DNA of 64,000 nucleotides, taken from the NCBI GenBank assembly GCA_902520385.1, contig CABYOB010000001.1, positions 1 through 64,000 on the forward strand, given 5' to 3'. The notes under the pieces are model-generated. The model saw only the letters and a program-made list of their open reading frames with translations. It did not search any database and had not been told where the DNA came from. The DNA is from an uncultured Bacteroidota bacterium (GTDB lineage: Bacteria > Bacteroidota > Bacteroidia > Flavobacteriales > TMED113). Shown piece after piece: positions 35,845 through 44,069 of the stretch. Numbering within the stretch: position 1 is the stretch's first letter; each line of letters starts with the position of its first letter. The position numbers were made by a program, and so were the translations under genes.

Positions 35845-37119
35845 TTAAAAAAGGTCTTCTCCTGTTATACTTTGTGATTTTTTACTATAGTTTATAGATC
35901 TTTTTACAAAAAAATCTCCATGTTTTGTTGCAATTAGTTCATCATTAAACCACTCTGTCTTATTTAAGATTGCTTCATCAGTTTTAAAAACCTTGTCAAC
36001 CCCGATACTCTCAAGAGATCTGTTAAATCTATCTTTTATAAACTCATTAATTTCTTTTTTTGGCAAAAAGTCTAATTCACCTTTTTCAAAAATCCAGTCT
36101 ATTATGCTGCTTTCTGCCTCAAATGCATTTTTGCACATTTCTTGAATTCTACTTTCATATAGAACATCGAACCAAGTGGGGTTTTCAGATTTGATAATTT
36201 TAATTAAATCAATGCCAAAATCACCATGAATTTGTTCTTCTTTTGAAGTGGCTTCCACAACATTAGAGACTCCTTTAAGCATATTTCTGTGTTTATTAAA
36301 TGCCATTATAATTAGAAATTGTGAAAAAAGGGAAACGTGTTCAATGAAAAGAGAAAATAACAGAACCGCCTCGGCATATTCTTTATTCTCTTCACTTTTA
36401 GAGCTACTTAATGCCGCTTCAAGATATCTAACTCTTTTCATTATTACTGGATTTTTTTTTAGGTTCTTAAATTCTTGATTTAGTCCTAAAATTTCCAATA
36501 AGTGAGAGTAAGCATCTGCGTGACGCACTTCACTTTCCGCAAAAGTTGCACCTACTGAGCCAATTTCAGGCTTAGGTATTTTATGGTATATATCACCCCA
36601 AAAACTTTTAACTGCTACTTCAATTTGCGAAATTGCTAGCATGGTATTTTTTATAGCATTTTTCTCAGAATCTGAAAGTCTTGTTTTAAAATCTTGAATA
36701 TCACTTGTGAAGTTAAACTCAGTGTGAATCCAATATGAGTGTCTAATAGCAGGAACGTATTCGTATAATTCGGGGTATTCATATGGTTTTAGAGTAATTC
36801 TTTTTTCAAAAATATTTCTTTTTCTTTTTTGATTTTGTGTATTTCTGTAAAGAATATATGCCTTTGCTACGTCTAGAAACTCACTTTGCATTAATTTTTT
36901 TTCTACTAAATCTTGTATTTCTTCTACGTTAGGAGTATAGTTAGGAATTTTGATAGCACGAGCTATCAAACTTTTATTGACTTCATTTGCAATTTTTTCA
37001 GCATCTTGTAAATCTCCGTTGTTTACAGAGATCATAGCCTTTAGTATAGCATCAGTAATTTTTTCTAATTTAAATTGTCTTTTATCATGACTTCGCTTAA
37101 AAATGCTTTCTACTTGCAT
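35845..37119 (-). CDS. nrdB: Class I ribonucleotide reductase small subunit with N-terminal ATP-cone
   Basis: The small subunit holds the metal cofactor that starts the radical. Residues about 1-93 form an ATP-cone (KRSHDKRQFKLEKITDAILK; VEEIQDLVEKKLM; VAKAYILYR). The ferritin-like core follows, with Glu197, His200 and Tyr204 in ESEVRHADAY at the ExxHxxxY site, and a second metal pair in SKEEQIHGDFG. An NrdB with an ATP-cone is known from the flavobacterium Leeuwenhoekiella blandensis, where it controls activity through the oligomeric state and the cofactor is dimanganese; metal identity here is not deducible. The 406-bp region upstream is the longest gap in the window. Confidence 0.97.
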   Translation of the reverse strand: MQVESIFKRSHDKRQFKLEKITDAILKAMISVNNGDLQDAEKIANEVNKSLIARAIKIPNYTPNVEEIQDLVEKKLMQSEFLDVAKAYILYRNTQNQKRKRNIFEKRITLKPYEYPELYEYVPAIRHSYWIHTEFNFTSDIQDFKTRLSDSEKNAIKNTMLAISQIEVAVKSFWGDIYHKIPKPEIGSVGATFAESEVRHADAYSHLLEILGLNQEFKNLKKNPVIMKRVRYLEAALSSSKSEENKEYAEAVLLFSLFIEHVSLFSQFLIIMAFNKHRNMLKGVSNVVEATSKEEQIHGDFGIDLIKIIKSENPTWFDVLYESRIQEMCKNAFEAESSIIDWIFEKGELDFLPKKEINEFIKDRFNRSLESIGVDKVFKTDEAILNKTEWFNDELIATKHGDFFVKRSINYSKKSQSITGEDLF

Positions 37120-37158
37120 GTCGTATTATTTTTTATTCTTTGGTATAAACTATGTAGC

Positions 37159-37166
37159 CAAATTTA
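37159..37166 (-). promoter_or_regulatory. Candidate -7 box for nrdBA
   Basis: TAAATTTG on the minus strand matches the Bacteroidota -7 element TAnnTTTG, 40 bp before the nrdB start codon. No TTG is present at the right -33 spacing. The prediction rests on the position and one box. Confidence 0.35.
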
Positions 37167-37313
37167 CAATTAAACAATTTTTTTTCTTTTAAAAATAAAA
37201 TCTCTTTTCAACAATCTTTTTTTCATAAATACACAAAAGAGTAATTTATGAAACACAATAATTTTCTTTCAGTATTAGTTTTTAGCTAATAATTTGAGTC
37301 AAATATTTCTTAG

Positions 37314-37335
37314 ACTACTTATTCACATAAGTAGT
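37314..37335. repeat. Perfect hairpin containing a DnaA-box-like sequence
   Basis: The arms actactta and taagtagt are perfect 8-bp complements with a 6-bp loop. The bases 37319-37327 read TTATTCACA, a full match to the DnaA-box consensus TTATNCACA; TTATTAACA at 37445-37453 differs from it by one base. The site lies about 200 bp upstream of nrdB. Confidence 0.45.
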
Positions 37336-37525
37336 TGAAAAGTATTCAATAAAAATTTTATTTCAACGCAGGATAACTACGATTGACAAATATTTAACAT
37401 TAAATTAAATTGAACAACATACTTATGAAAAAAAAATCAAATACTTATTAACAATTTGTAGTAATTTTTGATTTATAAGTCATGAAAGTATTATGACGAG
37501 ATTGTTAAAAAGTAAAGCTTAAATT

Positions 37526-38086
37526 TTAATCCAAATTTATTTTGGAAATTAATTCTTGATACCAATTTTTCCCGTATTTTCTAATCAAGGCTTCTTTCAA
37601 AAAAGTATAAACAGGTATTTTTAATTTTTTTCCAAGTTCACAGGCCTTTTCACAAATACTCCAGTGCTCATAGTTTAACTTTTCGAAGATATTTTGCTTT
37701 TCAATTCTTATAGGGTATAAATGGCAAGAGATAGGTTTTTTAAAAGATATTTCTCCATCATTAAAACTTTCTTCAAAGGCACATTTAGTTTGTCCATTTC
37801 TTTTGATTGAATACGCGCATTCTTTTCCATTATTGAGAGGGGTTTCTAGGTCTCCATTTTTTAATTTTACATAGGTTCCCTGTTTTTCTATTTCTTTTAT
37901 ACTTTCCGGATTTAATCTTTTTTTTACCTTATCAAAAACATTTTCAATTATTAAAACTTCTTCTTTTTCTAGAGGGGCCCCTGAATCTCCTTCAACACAA
38001 CAAGCTCCTTTACATGCGTTTAAATCACAAACAAATTTTTTTTCTAGAATTTCTTTGCTAACTAAAGTATTTTTGACAAAAATCAT
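37526..38086 (-). CDS. DUF3109 cysteine-rich protein
   Basis: A protein of about 186 residues and unknown function in the DUF3109 family. I choose the ATG at 38086 (MIFVKNTLVSKEILEKKFVC), which leaves a 56-bp gap to glyS; the ATG at 38164 would overlap glyS and adds 26 unrelated residues. Cysteine motifs include CDLNACKGACC, CAYSI, CHLYPIRI and CEKACELG, resembling the YkgJ-like metal- or Fe-S-binding families, so a bound metal is plausible. It is divergent from glyS and is separated from nrdB by the long regulatory gap. Confidence 0.85.
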   Translation of the reverse strand: MIFVKNTLVSKEILEKKFVCDLNACKGACCVEGDSGAPLEKEEVLIIENVFDKVKKRLNPESIKEIEKQGTYVKLKNGDLETPLNNGKECAYSIKRNGQTKCAFEESFNDGEISFKKPISCHLYPIRIEKQNIFEKLNYEHWSICEKACELGKKLKIPVYTFLKEALIRKYGKNWYQELISKINLD

Positions 38087-38142
38087 CTTTATAATTATTT
38101 CATTAAAAATACTAAATCTTTTTTCATTACTTTTGGAATATT

Positions 38143-39666
38143 GTGAGTCAAAAAGAACAAACATTAAAGTTAATTATTTCCCATAGCAAAGAGTATGGTT
38201 TTGTGTTTCCTTCAAGTGAAATTTATGATGGAATATCTGCATTTTATGATTATGGACCATTCGGGGTTGAATTAAAAAATAATATAAAAAAATACTGGTG
38301 GCAGTCAATGGTTCAGTTTCGATTAGATGTTGTAGGCCTAGATTCAGCTATATTTATGCATCCAAAGATATGGAAAGCTTCTGGTCACGTAGATGCTTTT
38401 AATGATCCCTTAATTGATAATAAAGATTCAAAAAAAAGGTATAGAGCTGATGAATTAATTGAGAATTACATCAGGAAAATCAATTTAAAAATAGAAAAAG
38501 AAATAAAGAAAGCATCCAAGAGATTTGGTTCAGATTTTGATCGAGATAAATTTCACAAAACTTCTCCTAGAATAAACAATTATTTAAGTGAAATAAAAGA
38601 CATTTCAAATAAAATGAATAGTTTTTTAAATAATGAGGAGTTTAAAAAAGTAAAAGATTTAATATATGATTTAAATATTGTTTGCCCAGTATCAGGAACA
38701 TGTAATTGGACAGATGTTCGACAATTTAATTTAATGTTTGGCACAAAAGTAGGTTCTGTTTCTGATGAGGCTTCAAATTTATTTTTGAGACCTGAAACAG
38801 CTCAGGGTATTTTTGTGAACTTTTTAAATGTTCAAAAATCCGCTAGAATGAAAATTCCGTTTGGTATAGCTCAAATTGGAAAAGCTTTTAGAAATGAAAT
38901 CATTGCACGCCAGTTTATTTTTAGAATGAGAGAGTTTGAGCAAATGGAGATGCAGTTTTTTGTTGAGCCAGGTAGTGAAATCAAGTGGTTTGAATATTGG
39001 AAGAAAGAAAGATTAAATTGGTATAAATCTTTAGGTATTTCAGATTCTAATTTAAAATACCATGATCATGAAAAATTGGCACATTATGCTAATGCAGCAA
39101 CTGACATTGAGTTTAAATTCCCGTTTGGATTTAAAGAATTAGAGGGAATCCACTCAAGAACAGATTTTGACTTATCTAGTCATGCAAATGAAACAAATAA
39201 GAAAATACAATATTTTGACCCAAAGTCGAGTACTAATTATACTCCCTATGTTGTAGAAACCTCTATAGGTTTAGACAGAATGTTTTTAGCAGTTCTTTGT
39301 GAGTCATACAGGGAGGATAATAACGGAAAAGAAAAAAGAGTTTATTTAAAAATACCACCTGTTTTATCTCCATTCAAAGTTGCTATTTTACCTTTGGTTA
39401 AAAAAGATAATTTGCCTGAAAAAGCAAAAGAACTATATCATACATTAATAAAAGATTTTAATTGTTATTATGAAGAAAAAGACTCAATAGGTAAAAGGTA
39501 TAGAAGACAGGATGCTATAGGCACTCCATTTTGTGTTACTATTGATCACGAAACCCTAGAGAACAACACAGTGACTATTAGAGATAGAGATACAATGTCT
39601 CAAGAAAGAATTAATATGGAAGATTTAAATAACATAATTAAAAAAAAGCTGTCTTTTAATTGTTAA
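38143..39666 (+). CDS. glyS: Glycyl-tRNA synthetase, dimeric class II type
   Basis: It charges tRNA-Gly. The start is the GTG at 38143, which gives MSQKEQTLKLIISHSKEYGF; the next segment, VFPSSEIYDGISAFYDYGPF, is the family hallmark. The class II motifs are recognisable in FLRPETAQGIFVNF, FRNEIIARQFIFRMREFEQ (motif 2) and SIGLDRMFLAVL (motif 3). The C-terminal anticodon-binding domain includes IGKRYRRQDAIGTPFCVTID. The 507-residue length is that of the single-chain alpha2 enzyme, not the bacterial alpha2-beta2 form. A structured spacer and a tRNA-Phe gene on the opposite strand lie downstream. Confidence 0.97.
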   Translation: MSQKEQTLKLIISHSKEYGFVFPSSEIYDGISAFYDYGPFGVELKNNIKKYWWQSMVQFRLDVVGLDSAIFMHPKIWKASGHVDAFNDPLIDNKDSKKRYRADELIENYIRKINLKIEKEIKKASKRFGSDFDRDKFHKTSPRINNYLSEIKDISNKMNSFLNNEEFKKVKDLIYDLNIVCPVSGTCNWTDVRQFNLMFGTKVGSVSDEASNLFLRPETAQGIFVNFLNVQKSARMKIPFGIAQIGKAFRNEIIARQFIFRMREFEQMEMQFFVEPGSEIKWFEYWKKERLNWYKSLGISDSNLKYHDHEKLAHYANAATDIEFKFPFGFKELEGIHSRTDFDLSSHANETNKKIQYFDPKSSTNYTPYVVETSIGLDRMFLAVLCESYREDNNGKEKRVYLKIPPVLSPFKVAILPLVKKDNLPEKAKELYHTLIKDFNCYYEEKDSIGKRYRRQDAIGTPFCVTIDHETLENNTVTIRDRDTMSQERINMEDLNNIIKKKLSFNC

Positions 39667-39689
39667 GCCTTAAGATTACCTATTCTTTG

Positions 39690-39748
39690 TATATCTAATA
39701 TTTTCTAATTTATTGTTTTGTTATAAACAATCATAAATCTTAGATATA
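39690..39748. repeat. Nested inverted repeats 3' of glyS
   Basis: Outer arms tatatctaa (39690-39698) and ttagatata (39740-39748) are perfect 9-bp complements. Inside them, attgttt (39712-39718) and aaacaat (39725-39731) form a 7-bp hairpin. The structure sits about 25 bp after the glyS stop and directly abuts the tRNA-Phe terminator. It could be a 3' UTR stem of glyS; it has no T-run on the plus strand. Confidence 0.4.
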
Positions 39749-39779
39749 AAAAAACTCCCTATAATTTAGAGAGTTTTTA
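39749..39779 (-). terminator. Probable rho-independent terminator of tRNA-Phe
   Basis: The arms aaaaactc and gagttttt (with further pairing inside) form a stem just beyond the tRNA 3' end; read on the minus strand the right side ends in a T-run. The position 6 bp after the tRNA supports a role in ending its transcript. It might also act for glyS on the plus strand because both arms carry A/T runs. Confidence 0.6.
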
Positions 39780-39784
39780 AAGAG

Positions 39785-39857
39785 TGGTACCACCAGGAAT
39801 CGAACCAGGGACACAAGGATTTTCAGTCCTTTGCTCTACCAACTGAGCTATGGTACC
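39785..39857 (-). tRNA. tRNA-Phe (GAA anticodon)
   Basis: A 73-nt cloverleaf on the minus strand. The 7-bp acceptor stem pairs GGTACCA with TGGTACC and the discriminator base is A. The D-arm contains AGCTCAGTTGGTAGAGC, the anticodon loop CTGAAAA gives anticodon GAA, and the T-arm is CCTGGTTCGATTCCTGG. No CCA is encoded; it would be added after transcription. A candidate -7 box lies upstream and a terminator downstream, so it appears to be a one-gene transcript. Confidence 0.97.
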
Positions 39858-39872
39858 TTTTTAAAATGTTTC

Positions 39873-39880
39873 CAAATATA
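39873..39880 (-). promoter_or_regulatory. Candidate -7 box of the tRNA-Phe promoter
   Basis: TATATTTG on the minus strand matches TAnnTTTG and lies 15 bp before the mature tRNA 5' end, a suitable distance for a short leader. A TTG at the -33 position is not evident. Confidence 0.45.
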
Positions 39881-39948
39881 TAACAATATTTAGAATATAT
39901 TATATACTATGTTTTCATAAATTTAATCTAAATAATATTATTGATTAC

Positions 39949-40677
39949 ATGAAATTAATTATTGATGTGGGGAACACAAACATTAAAATAGGCATTTTTA
40001 AAGATGATAAGATCTTAAAAAAAATTAGATTTAACAATGAAAAGAAAATAGATTTAACTTCAATTTTTTTAGATTTTCCAAATATAAATCAGGTTCTTTT
40101 TTGTGGTAAAAAAAGAAAACTAAAACAACAAATTAACAATATAATAAACAAGAAAAACGTTAATTTAATTGAATGGGATGATATTCAAAAAGACATGATT
40201 GATATAAATTATGAAGTAAAAGAATTAGGTTTTGATAGACTAGGTGTTTCTGTTGGTGCTATTTATTTATATCCAAAGTTTAATAATCATTTAATAATTG
40301 ACATAGGTTCTTGTATAACGTATGACCTTATATTAAATAAAAAGTATAAAGGAGGGCAAATTAGTCCAGGAATAAACATAAGGCTAAAATCATTATCATG
40401 TTTTACTACTAGTTTACCTAATTTGCAATTTTTGAAACCAGAAAAGATGTTAGGTGATTCTACTAAAAACAGTATACAGTCTGGAGTTTTTTTTGGAGTT
40501 AATGATGAAATAAAAGCTAGAATAGAATTTTATAAAAAAGAAATTACTGAATTAAATGTAATTTTAACTGGGGGTGATGCTTTTCATTTTAAAAATAGAA
40601 TTAAAAATGTGTTTTTTGATGATGACTTATTAATGAAAGGTTTAAATTTGCTACTTAATTATAATGTTGAAAAATAA
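39949..40677 (+). CDS. coaX: Type III pantothenate kinase
   Basis: CoaX phosphorylates pantothenate, the first step of coenzyme A synthesis; the type III enzyme is not feedback-inhibited by CoA and needs a monovalent cation. The ASKHA-fold signatures are LIIDVGNTNIKIGIF, ELGFDRLGVSVGA, LIIDIGSCITYDLI with the catalytic Asp, GGQISPGI and VILTGGDA. The length of 242 residues is normal. It overlaps the next gene by 14 bp and heads a plus-strand cluster leading to lptC and a PpiD-like protein. Confidence 0.95.
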   Translation: MKLIIDVGNTNIKIGIFKDDKILKKIRFNNEKKIDLTSIFLDFPNINQVLFCGKKRKLKQQINNIINKKNVNLIEWDDIQKDMIDINYEVKELGFDRLGVSVGAIYLYPKFNNHLIIDIGSCITYDLILNKKYKGGQISPGINIRLKSLSCFTTSLPNLQFLKPEKMLGDSTKNSIQSGVFFGVNDEIKARIEFYKKEITELNVILTGGDAFHFKNRIKNVFFDDDLLMKGLNLLLNYNVEK

Positions 40678-41968
40678 TATATATATAGTATTTTTTTTAT
40701 TGACTAGTATTTTACATGCTCAAGTCAACACCTCATCTCCATATTCTTTTTATGGTATAGGAAATATAAATCAAACGGGTTTTTCTCAAAATATTTGTAT
40801 GAGTGGTATTTCAAATGCTATTAACGATTCACACCATTTAAATTTTCAAAATCCTGCCAGTTATTCATTTTTAAATTTAACTTCTGTTGAGTTAGCATTT
40901 AAATTAAGTCAGTACAATATGCAACAGAGAGATTTGCAAAAATCAGACTTGCTCAGTAATATAATTGGTTTAGGTATAGGCTTTCCATTATCTAAAAATG
41001 TATCAATTTCATTAGGTTTCAAGCCATTTAGTTCTATTGGATATGATGTTGAGTATAGCGATTTCCAAACACAATCAAACACTTTAGGTGAAATGACATA
41101 TAATTTTACAGGTAATGGAGGATTAAATAAAGTTATTTTAGGAACAGCGTATAAGTTTAATATTAAAGAAGGTTTTGTTATATCGACAGGTATTAATTTA
41201 AATTATTATGTAGGTACAATTTCTAGAATTAATTCAATTGAAATAGATTCAGTAGGATTTTATAATTATAGAGAAAATACTTCAAATTTAATTCGAGATT
41301 TTCAAATGAATTATGGTATTCTTATAGATCAAAAAATTTCTGATAAGAATTTATCCCTAGGTTTAGTTTTTTCCCCTCAAAGTAAATTAAAATCAATAGA
41401 AAATTTATATTCTCATACCTACACATTATCAGGGCAATACGAATATTTTGGAGATACCATTAAAGATATTAAAGAACAAGAGGGTTATTTGCAGCTACCA
41501 ATTCATCTAGGTTCTGGAATAAATATATCTAAAAAAGATAATTGGATGGTTGGTTTTGATTATAACTATACAAATTGGAGTAATTATGCTTTATTTAACT
41601 TAAATTCAGATTATATAGAAGATTTAAATGAGTTTATACTAGGTGGATATTTTATACCAAAAATAGATGATATTCATAATTATTGGAATAGAGTTCAATA
41701 CAGAATAGGGATATCATATGCATCAGGCTATTTAAATTTAGACTCTTTTGATTCAAGTCAGGGTTCAACCTTGGGCTTATTAAAGGATTATAAAATTAGC
41801 ATAGGCCTGGGTATGCCAATACCAAAAAATAAAAGTCAATTGAATTTCGGATTCCAATTTGGAAAGAGGGGTGCTAATGAAAGTATTTTAATTGATGAAA
41901 AATATATTAATTTTATATTTTCAATGACTTTTAATGATAAGTGGTTTAAAAAACGTAAAATCCAATAA
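40664..41968 (+). CDS. Outer-membrane beta-barrel protein, porin-like
   Basis: The 434-residue protein starts with a signal peptide (IYIVFFLLTSILHAQ) followed by SPYSFYGIGNINQTGF, NDSHHLNFQNPASYSFL and many alternating hydrophobic/aromatic strands (for example GIGFPLSKNVSISLGFKP). The composition, the SPYSxYGxG start of the mature part and the C-terminal strand FIFSMTFNDKWF-like end are typical of Bacteroidota barrel proteins similar to the OmpP1/FadL group. The ligand is unknown. It overlaps coaX by 14 bp and a TPR gene follows after 2 bp, so all are likely cotranscribed. Confidence 0.8.
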   Translation: MLKNNIYIVFFLLTSILHAQVNTSSPYSFYGIGNINQTGFSQNICMSGISNAINDSHHLNFQNPASYSFLNLTSVELAFKLSQYNMQQRDLQKSDLLSNIIGLGIGFPLSKNVSISLGFKPFSSIGYDVEYSDFQTQSNTLGEMTYNFTGNGGLNKVILGTAYKFNIKEGFVISTGINLNYYVGTISRINSIEIDSVGFYNYRENTSNLIRDFQMNYGILIDQKISDKNLSLGLVFSPQSKLKSIENLYSHTYTLSGQYEYFGDTIKDIKEQEGYLQLPIHLGSGINISKKDNWMVGFDYNYTNWSNYALFNLNSDYIEDLNEFILGGYFIPKIDDIHNYWNRVQYRIGISYASGYLNLDSFDSSQGSTLGLLKDYKISIGLGMPIPKNKSQLNFGFQFGKRGANESILIDEKYINFIFSMTFNDKWFKKRKIQ

Positions 41969-41970
41969 CA

Positions 41971-43446
41971 ATGCAACATATAAAGTATATTTTAATAATT
42001 TTTATTTTCAATTTACCAATATTAAAATCACAGTGTTTAGACTTAATGTATGGCTGTGATACAGTTCAAACAAATAATAATTTAAGTAATTATACAGAGT
42101 ACTATAAACAAAAAAGTTTTAAGGATGCATACGAACCTTGGAAATGGTTAATTGAAAATGCACCTAAAAGAACAAAAAACTTATATCTACATGGTCCTAA
42201 AATTTTAAAAGGTTTAATAGAATCAACAAATGATGAACAAGAAAAACAAAAATTAATAGATTTTTTAATTTCTGTGTATGATAATAGACTGAAAAATTAT
42301 CCAGGCAAAGAAGGTTATGTTTTAGCTTTAAAGGGAAAAGATATGTACAAGTATCGCTCTGGCACAATTGAAGAATTGAATCAGTGTCGTTCCGTTTTAA
42401 AAAATTCATTTGAAACAGATGGATTAAATAGCACAGCGACAACAATTAATTATTATTTTAATGTATCATTAAAATTATTCCAAAAACAAGAGTTAAATAA
42501 GCAAGATTTAATGACTTTGTTTTCTGATGTTTCTGAAGTTGTAGATCATAGAGAAGCTAGTATATCACAGGAAATATTTGGGTTTAATTCAGATAGTACA
42601 AGAACATTATCCTCTAAAGAGAAAAAGGCATTATCGAAATTAGAGGCAGAATTAGGTAGAATAGAAAAAGCAAAAATAAATGTTAACAAAAATTTTGAAA
42701 AAATCATTACTAGTTGTGAACAATTAGTTGCACTTTATGAAGGATTTGATAGATTCGGAATTAATCAAGAGTGGAATAAAAGAAAGGAAAAGTATGATAA
42801 GACATACACTGAATTTAAAAGCAGCGGTGATAAGGAAAAAGATTTAAAGTGGCTTAATAGAACTGCAGAAATATTTATCAAGAAGGATTGTATGGAAAGT
42901 GAATTTTACTTACAAGTAGTTACATTATTACATGAAATGAATCCTACAGCAGAATCTGCTTTTAAAATGGGAAAAAGACTATATGCGAAGAAAGAGTACT
43001 CAGACGCTATAAGTTATTTTAAGGAAGCTTTTGAAAATGAAAGTACTGATAATATTAAAAAATCTAAGTATGCATTTTACACTGCTGCGGCCTCGGCTTT
43101 AGTTGGAAGTAATTCAACAGCTAGGAGTTATGCACTTAAGGCAGCTAATTTTCGAAAAAATTGGGGAGAACCGTATATTTTAGTAGGAAAATTATATGCA
43201 CAAACTTCTTCAAAGTGTGGGAATGATCCCGCTTCCAAAAAAGCAGGATATTGGGCTGCGATGGATAAGTTTCAATTAGCTAAAAAGATTGATAAATCTT
43301 GTGAAAGAGAGGCGAATAAATTGATTTCAGATTATTCAAAAAGAGTTCCAACAAAAAGTCTATGGCGAGATAATGTTCCAAACCCTGATTCAAAAACCTA
43401 TAAAATTAATTGTTGGTATACAGAAACCGTAAGAGTAAGATTTTGA
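41971..43446 (+). CDS. Periplasmic tetratricopeptide-like repeat protein
   Basis: A 491-residue protein with a signal peptide (residues about 1-21, ending ILKSQ) and mostly helical sequence. TPR-like units are visible in TAESAFKMGKRLYAKKEYSD, AISYFKEAFENESTDN, and a mid-section coiled coil at about residues 205-240 (SKEKKALSKLEAELGRIEKAK). Two CysX-containing stretches occur near CGNDPASKK. The gene is usually found between a barrel protein and lptC in Flavobacteriia, which suggests an envelope assembly role that has not been shown. It ends in TTGA overlap with lptC. Confidence 0.75.
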   Translation: MQHIKYILIIFIFNLPILKSQCLDLMYGCDTVQTNNNLSNYTEYYKQKSFKDAYEPWKWLIENAPKRTKNLYLHGPKILKGLIESTNDEQEKQKLIDFLISVYDNRLKNYPGKEGYVLALKGKDMYKYRSGTIEELNQCRSVLKNSFETDGLNSTATTINYYFNVSLKLFQKQELNKQDLMTLFSDVSEVVDHREASISQEIFGFNSDSTRTLSSKEKKALSKLEAELGRIEKAKINVNKNFEKIITSCEQLVALYEGFDRFGINQEWNKRKEKYDKTYTEFKSSGDKEKDLKWLNRTAEIFIKKDCMESEFYLQVVTLLHEMNPTAESAFKMGKRLYAKKEYSDAISYFKEAFENESTDNIKKSKYAFYTAAASALVGSNSTARSYALKAANFRKNWGEPYILVGKLYAQTSSKCGNDPASKKAGYWAAMDKFQLAKKIDKSCEREANKLISDYSKRVPTKSLWRDNVPNPDSKTYKINCWYTETVRVRF

Positions 43447-44060
43447 AAAAGAGCTTATTGATTTTATGGTTTTTAATCTCATCCTGCATGAATAATCAAA
43501 TTGATTATAATTTTTTAAATAGTGAAGTCAACACTATTGAAATGGGAAAAAATTTAAAAATGAATTATTTTTCTAATGGCGATAAAAATTTTCTATTACA
43601 AACTAGTAGCATGCAAACATTTGAAGATTATGTATTTTTTAGTAGACAAAATATTGTTAAATGCATGATCGATTCTATTCTTGAAGATTTTGGTTTTCAG
43701 AGGATTGTTCAAGATACTATAAAAAATTTATCGATTTTTTCAGATTCAGTTGTAATAATAAATTATAATAATGCCGGGGACTCTGTATTTAAAATCACTT
43801 CTAATGAACTCATTCATTACTCCAATGAGGATATTGTAGAATTAAAAAATAATGTCAAATTACATAATTTTAAAAATAATTTTTTACAAACTAATCGCTT
43901 GTTTTGGAATATAGAAAAAAACAAAATTTTGTCTTTTGACTCTGTACTGATACAAACAAGTGATAAAATTATTAATGGATGTGGATTTTATTCTGATGAT
44001 AATTTTGAAAATTACAAGATATATAATATTAATGGTGTAATTCAAGTTGACTCCGAATAA
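43443..44060 (+). CDS. lptC: LptC-like lipoprotein, LPS transport
   Basis: LptC bridges the LptBFG transporter and LptA in lipopolysaccharide export. I choose a TTG start at 43443 that overlaps the preceding TGA, because it gives MKKSLLILWFLISSC, a lipoprotein signal with the Cys at the expected lipobox position; the ATG at 43410 would lie within the TPR gene and prepend 11 residues. The rest of the approximately 205-residue protein is beta-rich with LptC/OstA-like repeats (SNELIHYSNEDIVELKNNVKL). Its position before a CNNM/CBS gene fits the known order. Sequence conservation of this family is low, so the name is a context-aided call. Confidence 0.78.
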   Translation: MKKSLLILWFLISSCMNNQIDYNFLNSEVNTIEMGKNLKMNYFSNGDKNFLLQTSSMQTFEDYVFFSRQNIVKCMIDSILEDFGFQRIVQDTIKNLSIFSDSVVIINYNNAGDSVFKITSNELIHYSNEDIVELKNNVKLHNFKNNFLQTNRLFWNIEKNKILSFDSVLIQTSDKIINGCGFYSDDNFENYKIYNINGVIQVDSE

Positions 44061-44069
44061 GACTTATTT

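Larger units (their letters stand above)
37120..37525. promoter_or_regulatory. 406-bp non-coding region upstream of nrdB
   Basis: This is the longest gene-free stretch of the window, lying between DUF3109 and nrdB, both on the minus strand. It holds a TAnnTTTG match near nrdB, a perfect 8-bp hairpin with a DnaA-box-like TTATTCACA, a TATTAG/CTAATA inverted repeat (37273-37291), and five copies of ACTTAT or its complement between 37317 and 37480. I found no ORF of note, no tRNA and no recognisable riboswitch. Confidence 0.5.

Noticed and set aside
37120..37525. A missed small protein or tRNA in the long gap
   Set aside because: No cloverleaf is visible and short ORFs there are AT-driven without a plausible start or motif; the gap reads best as regulatory.
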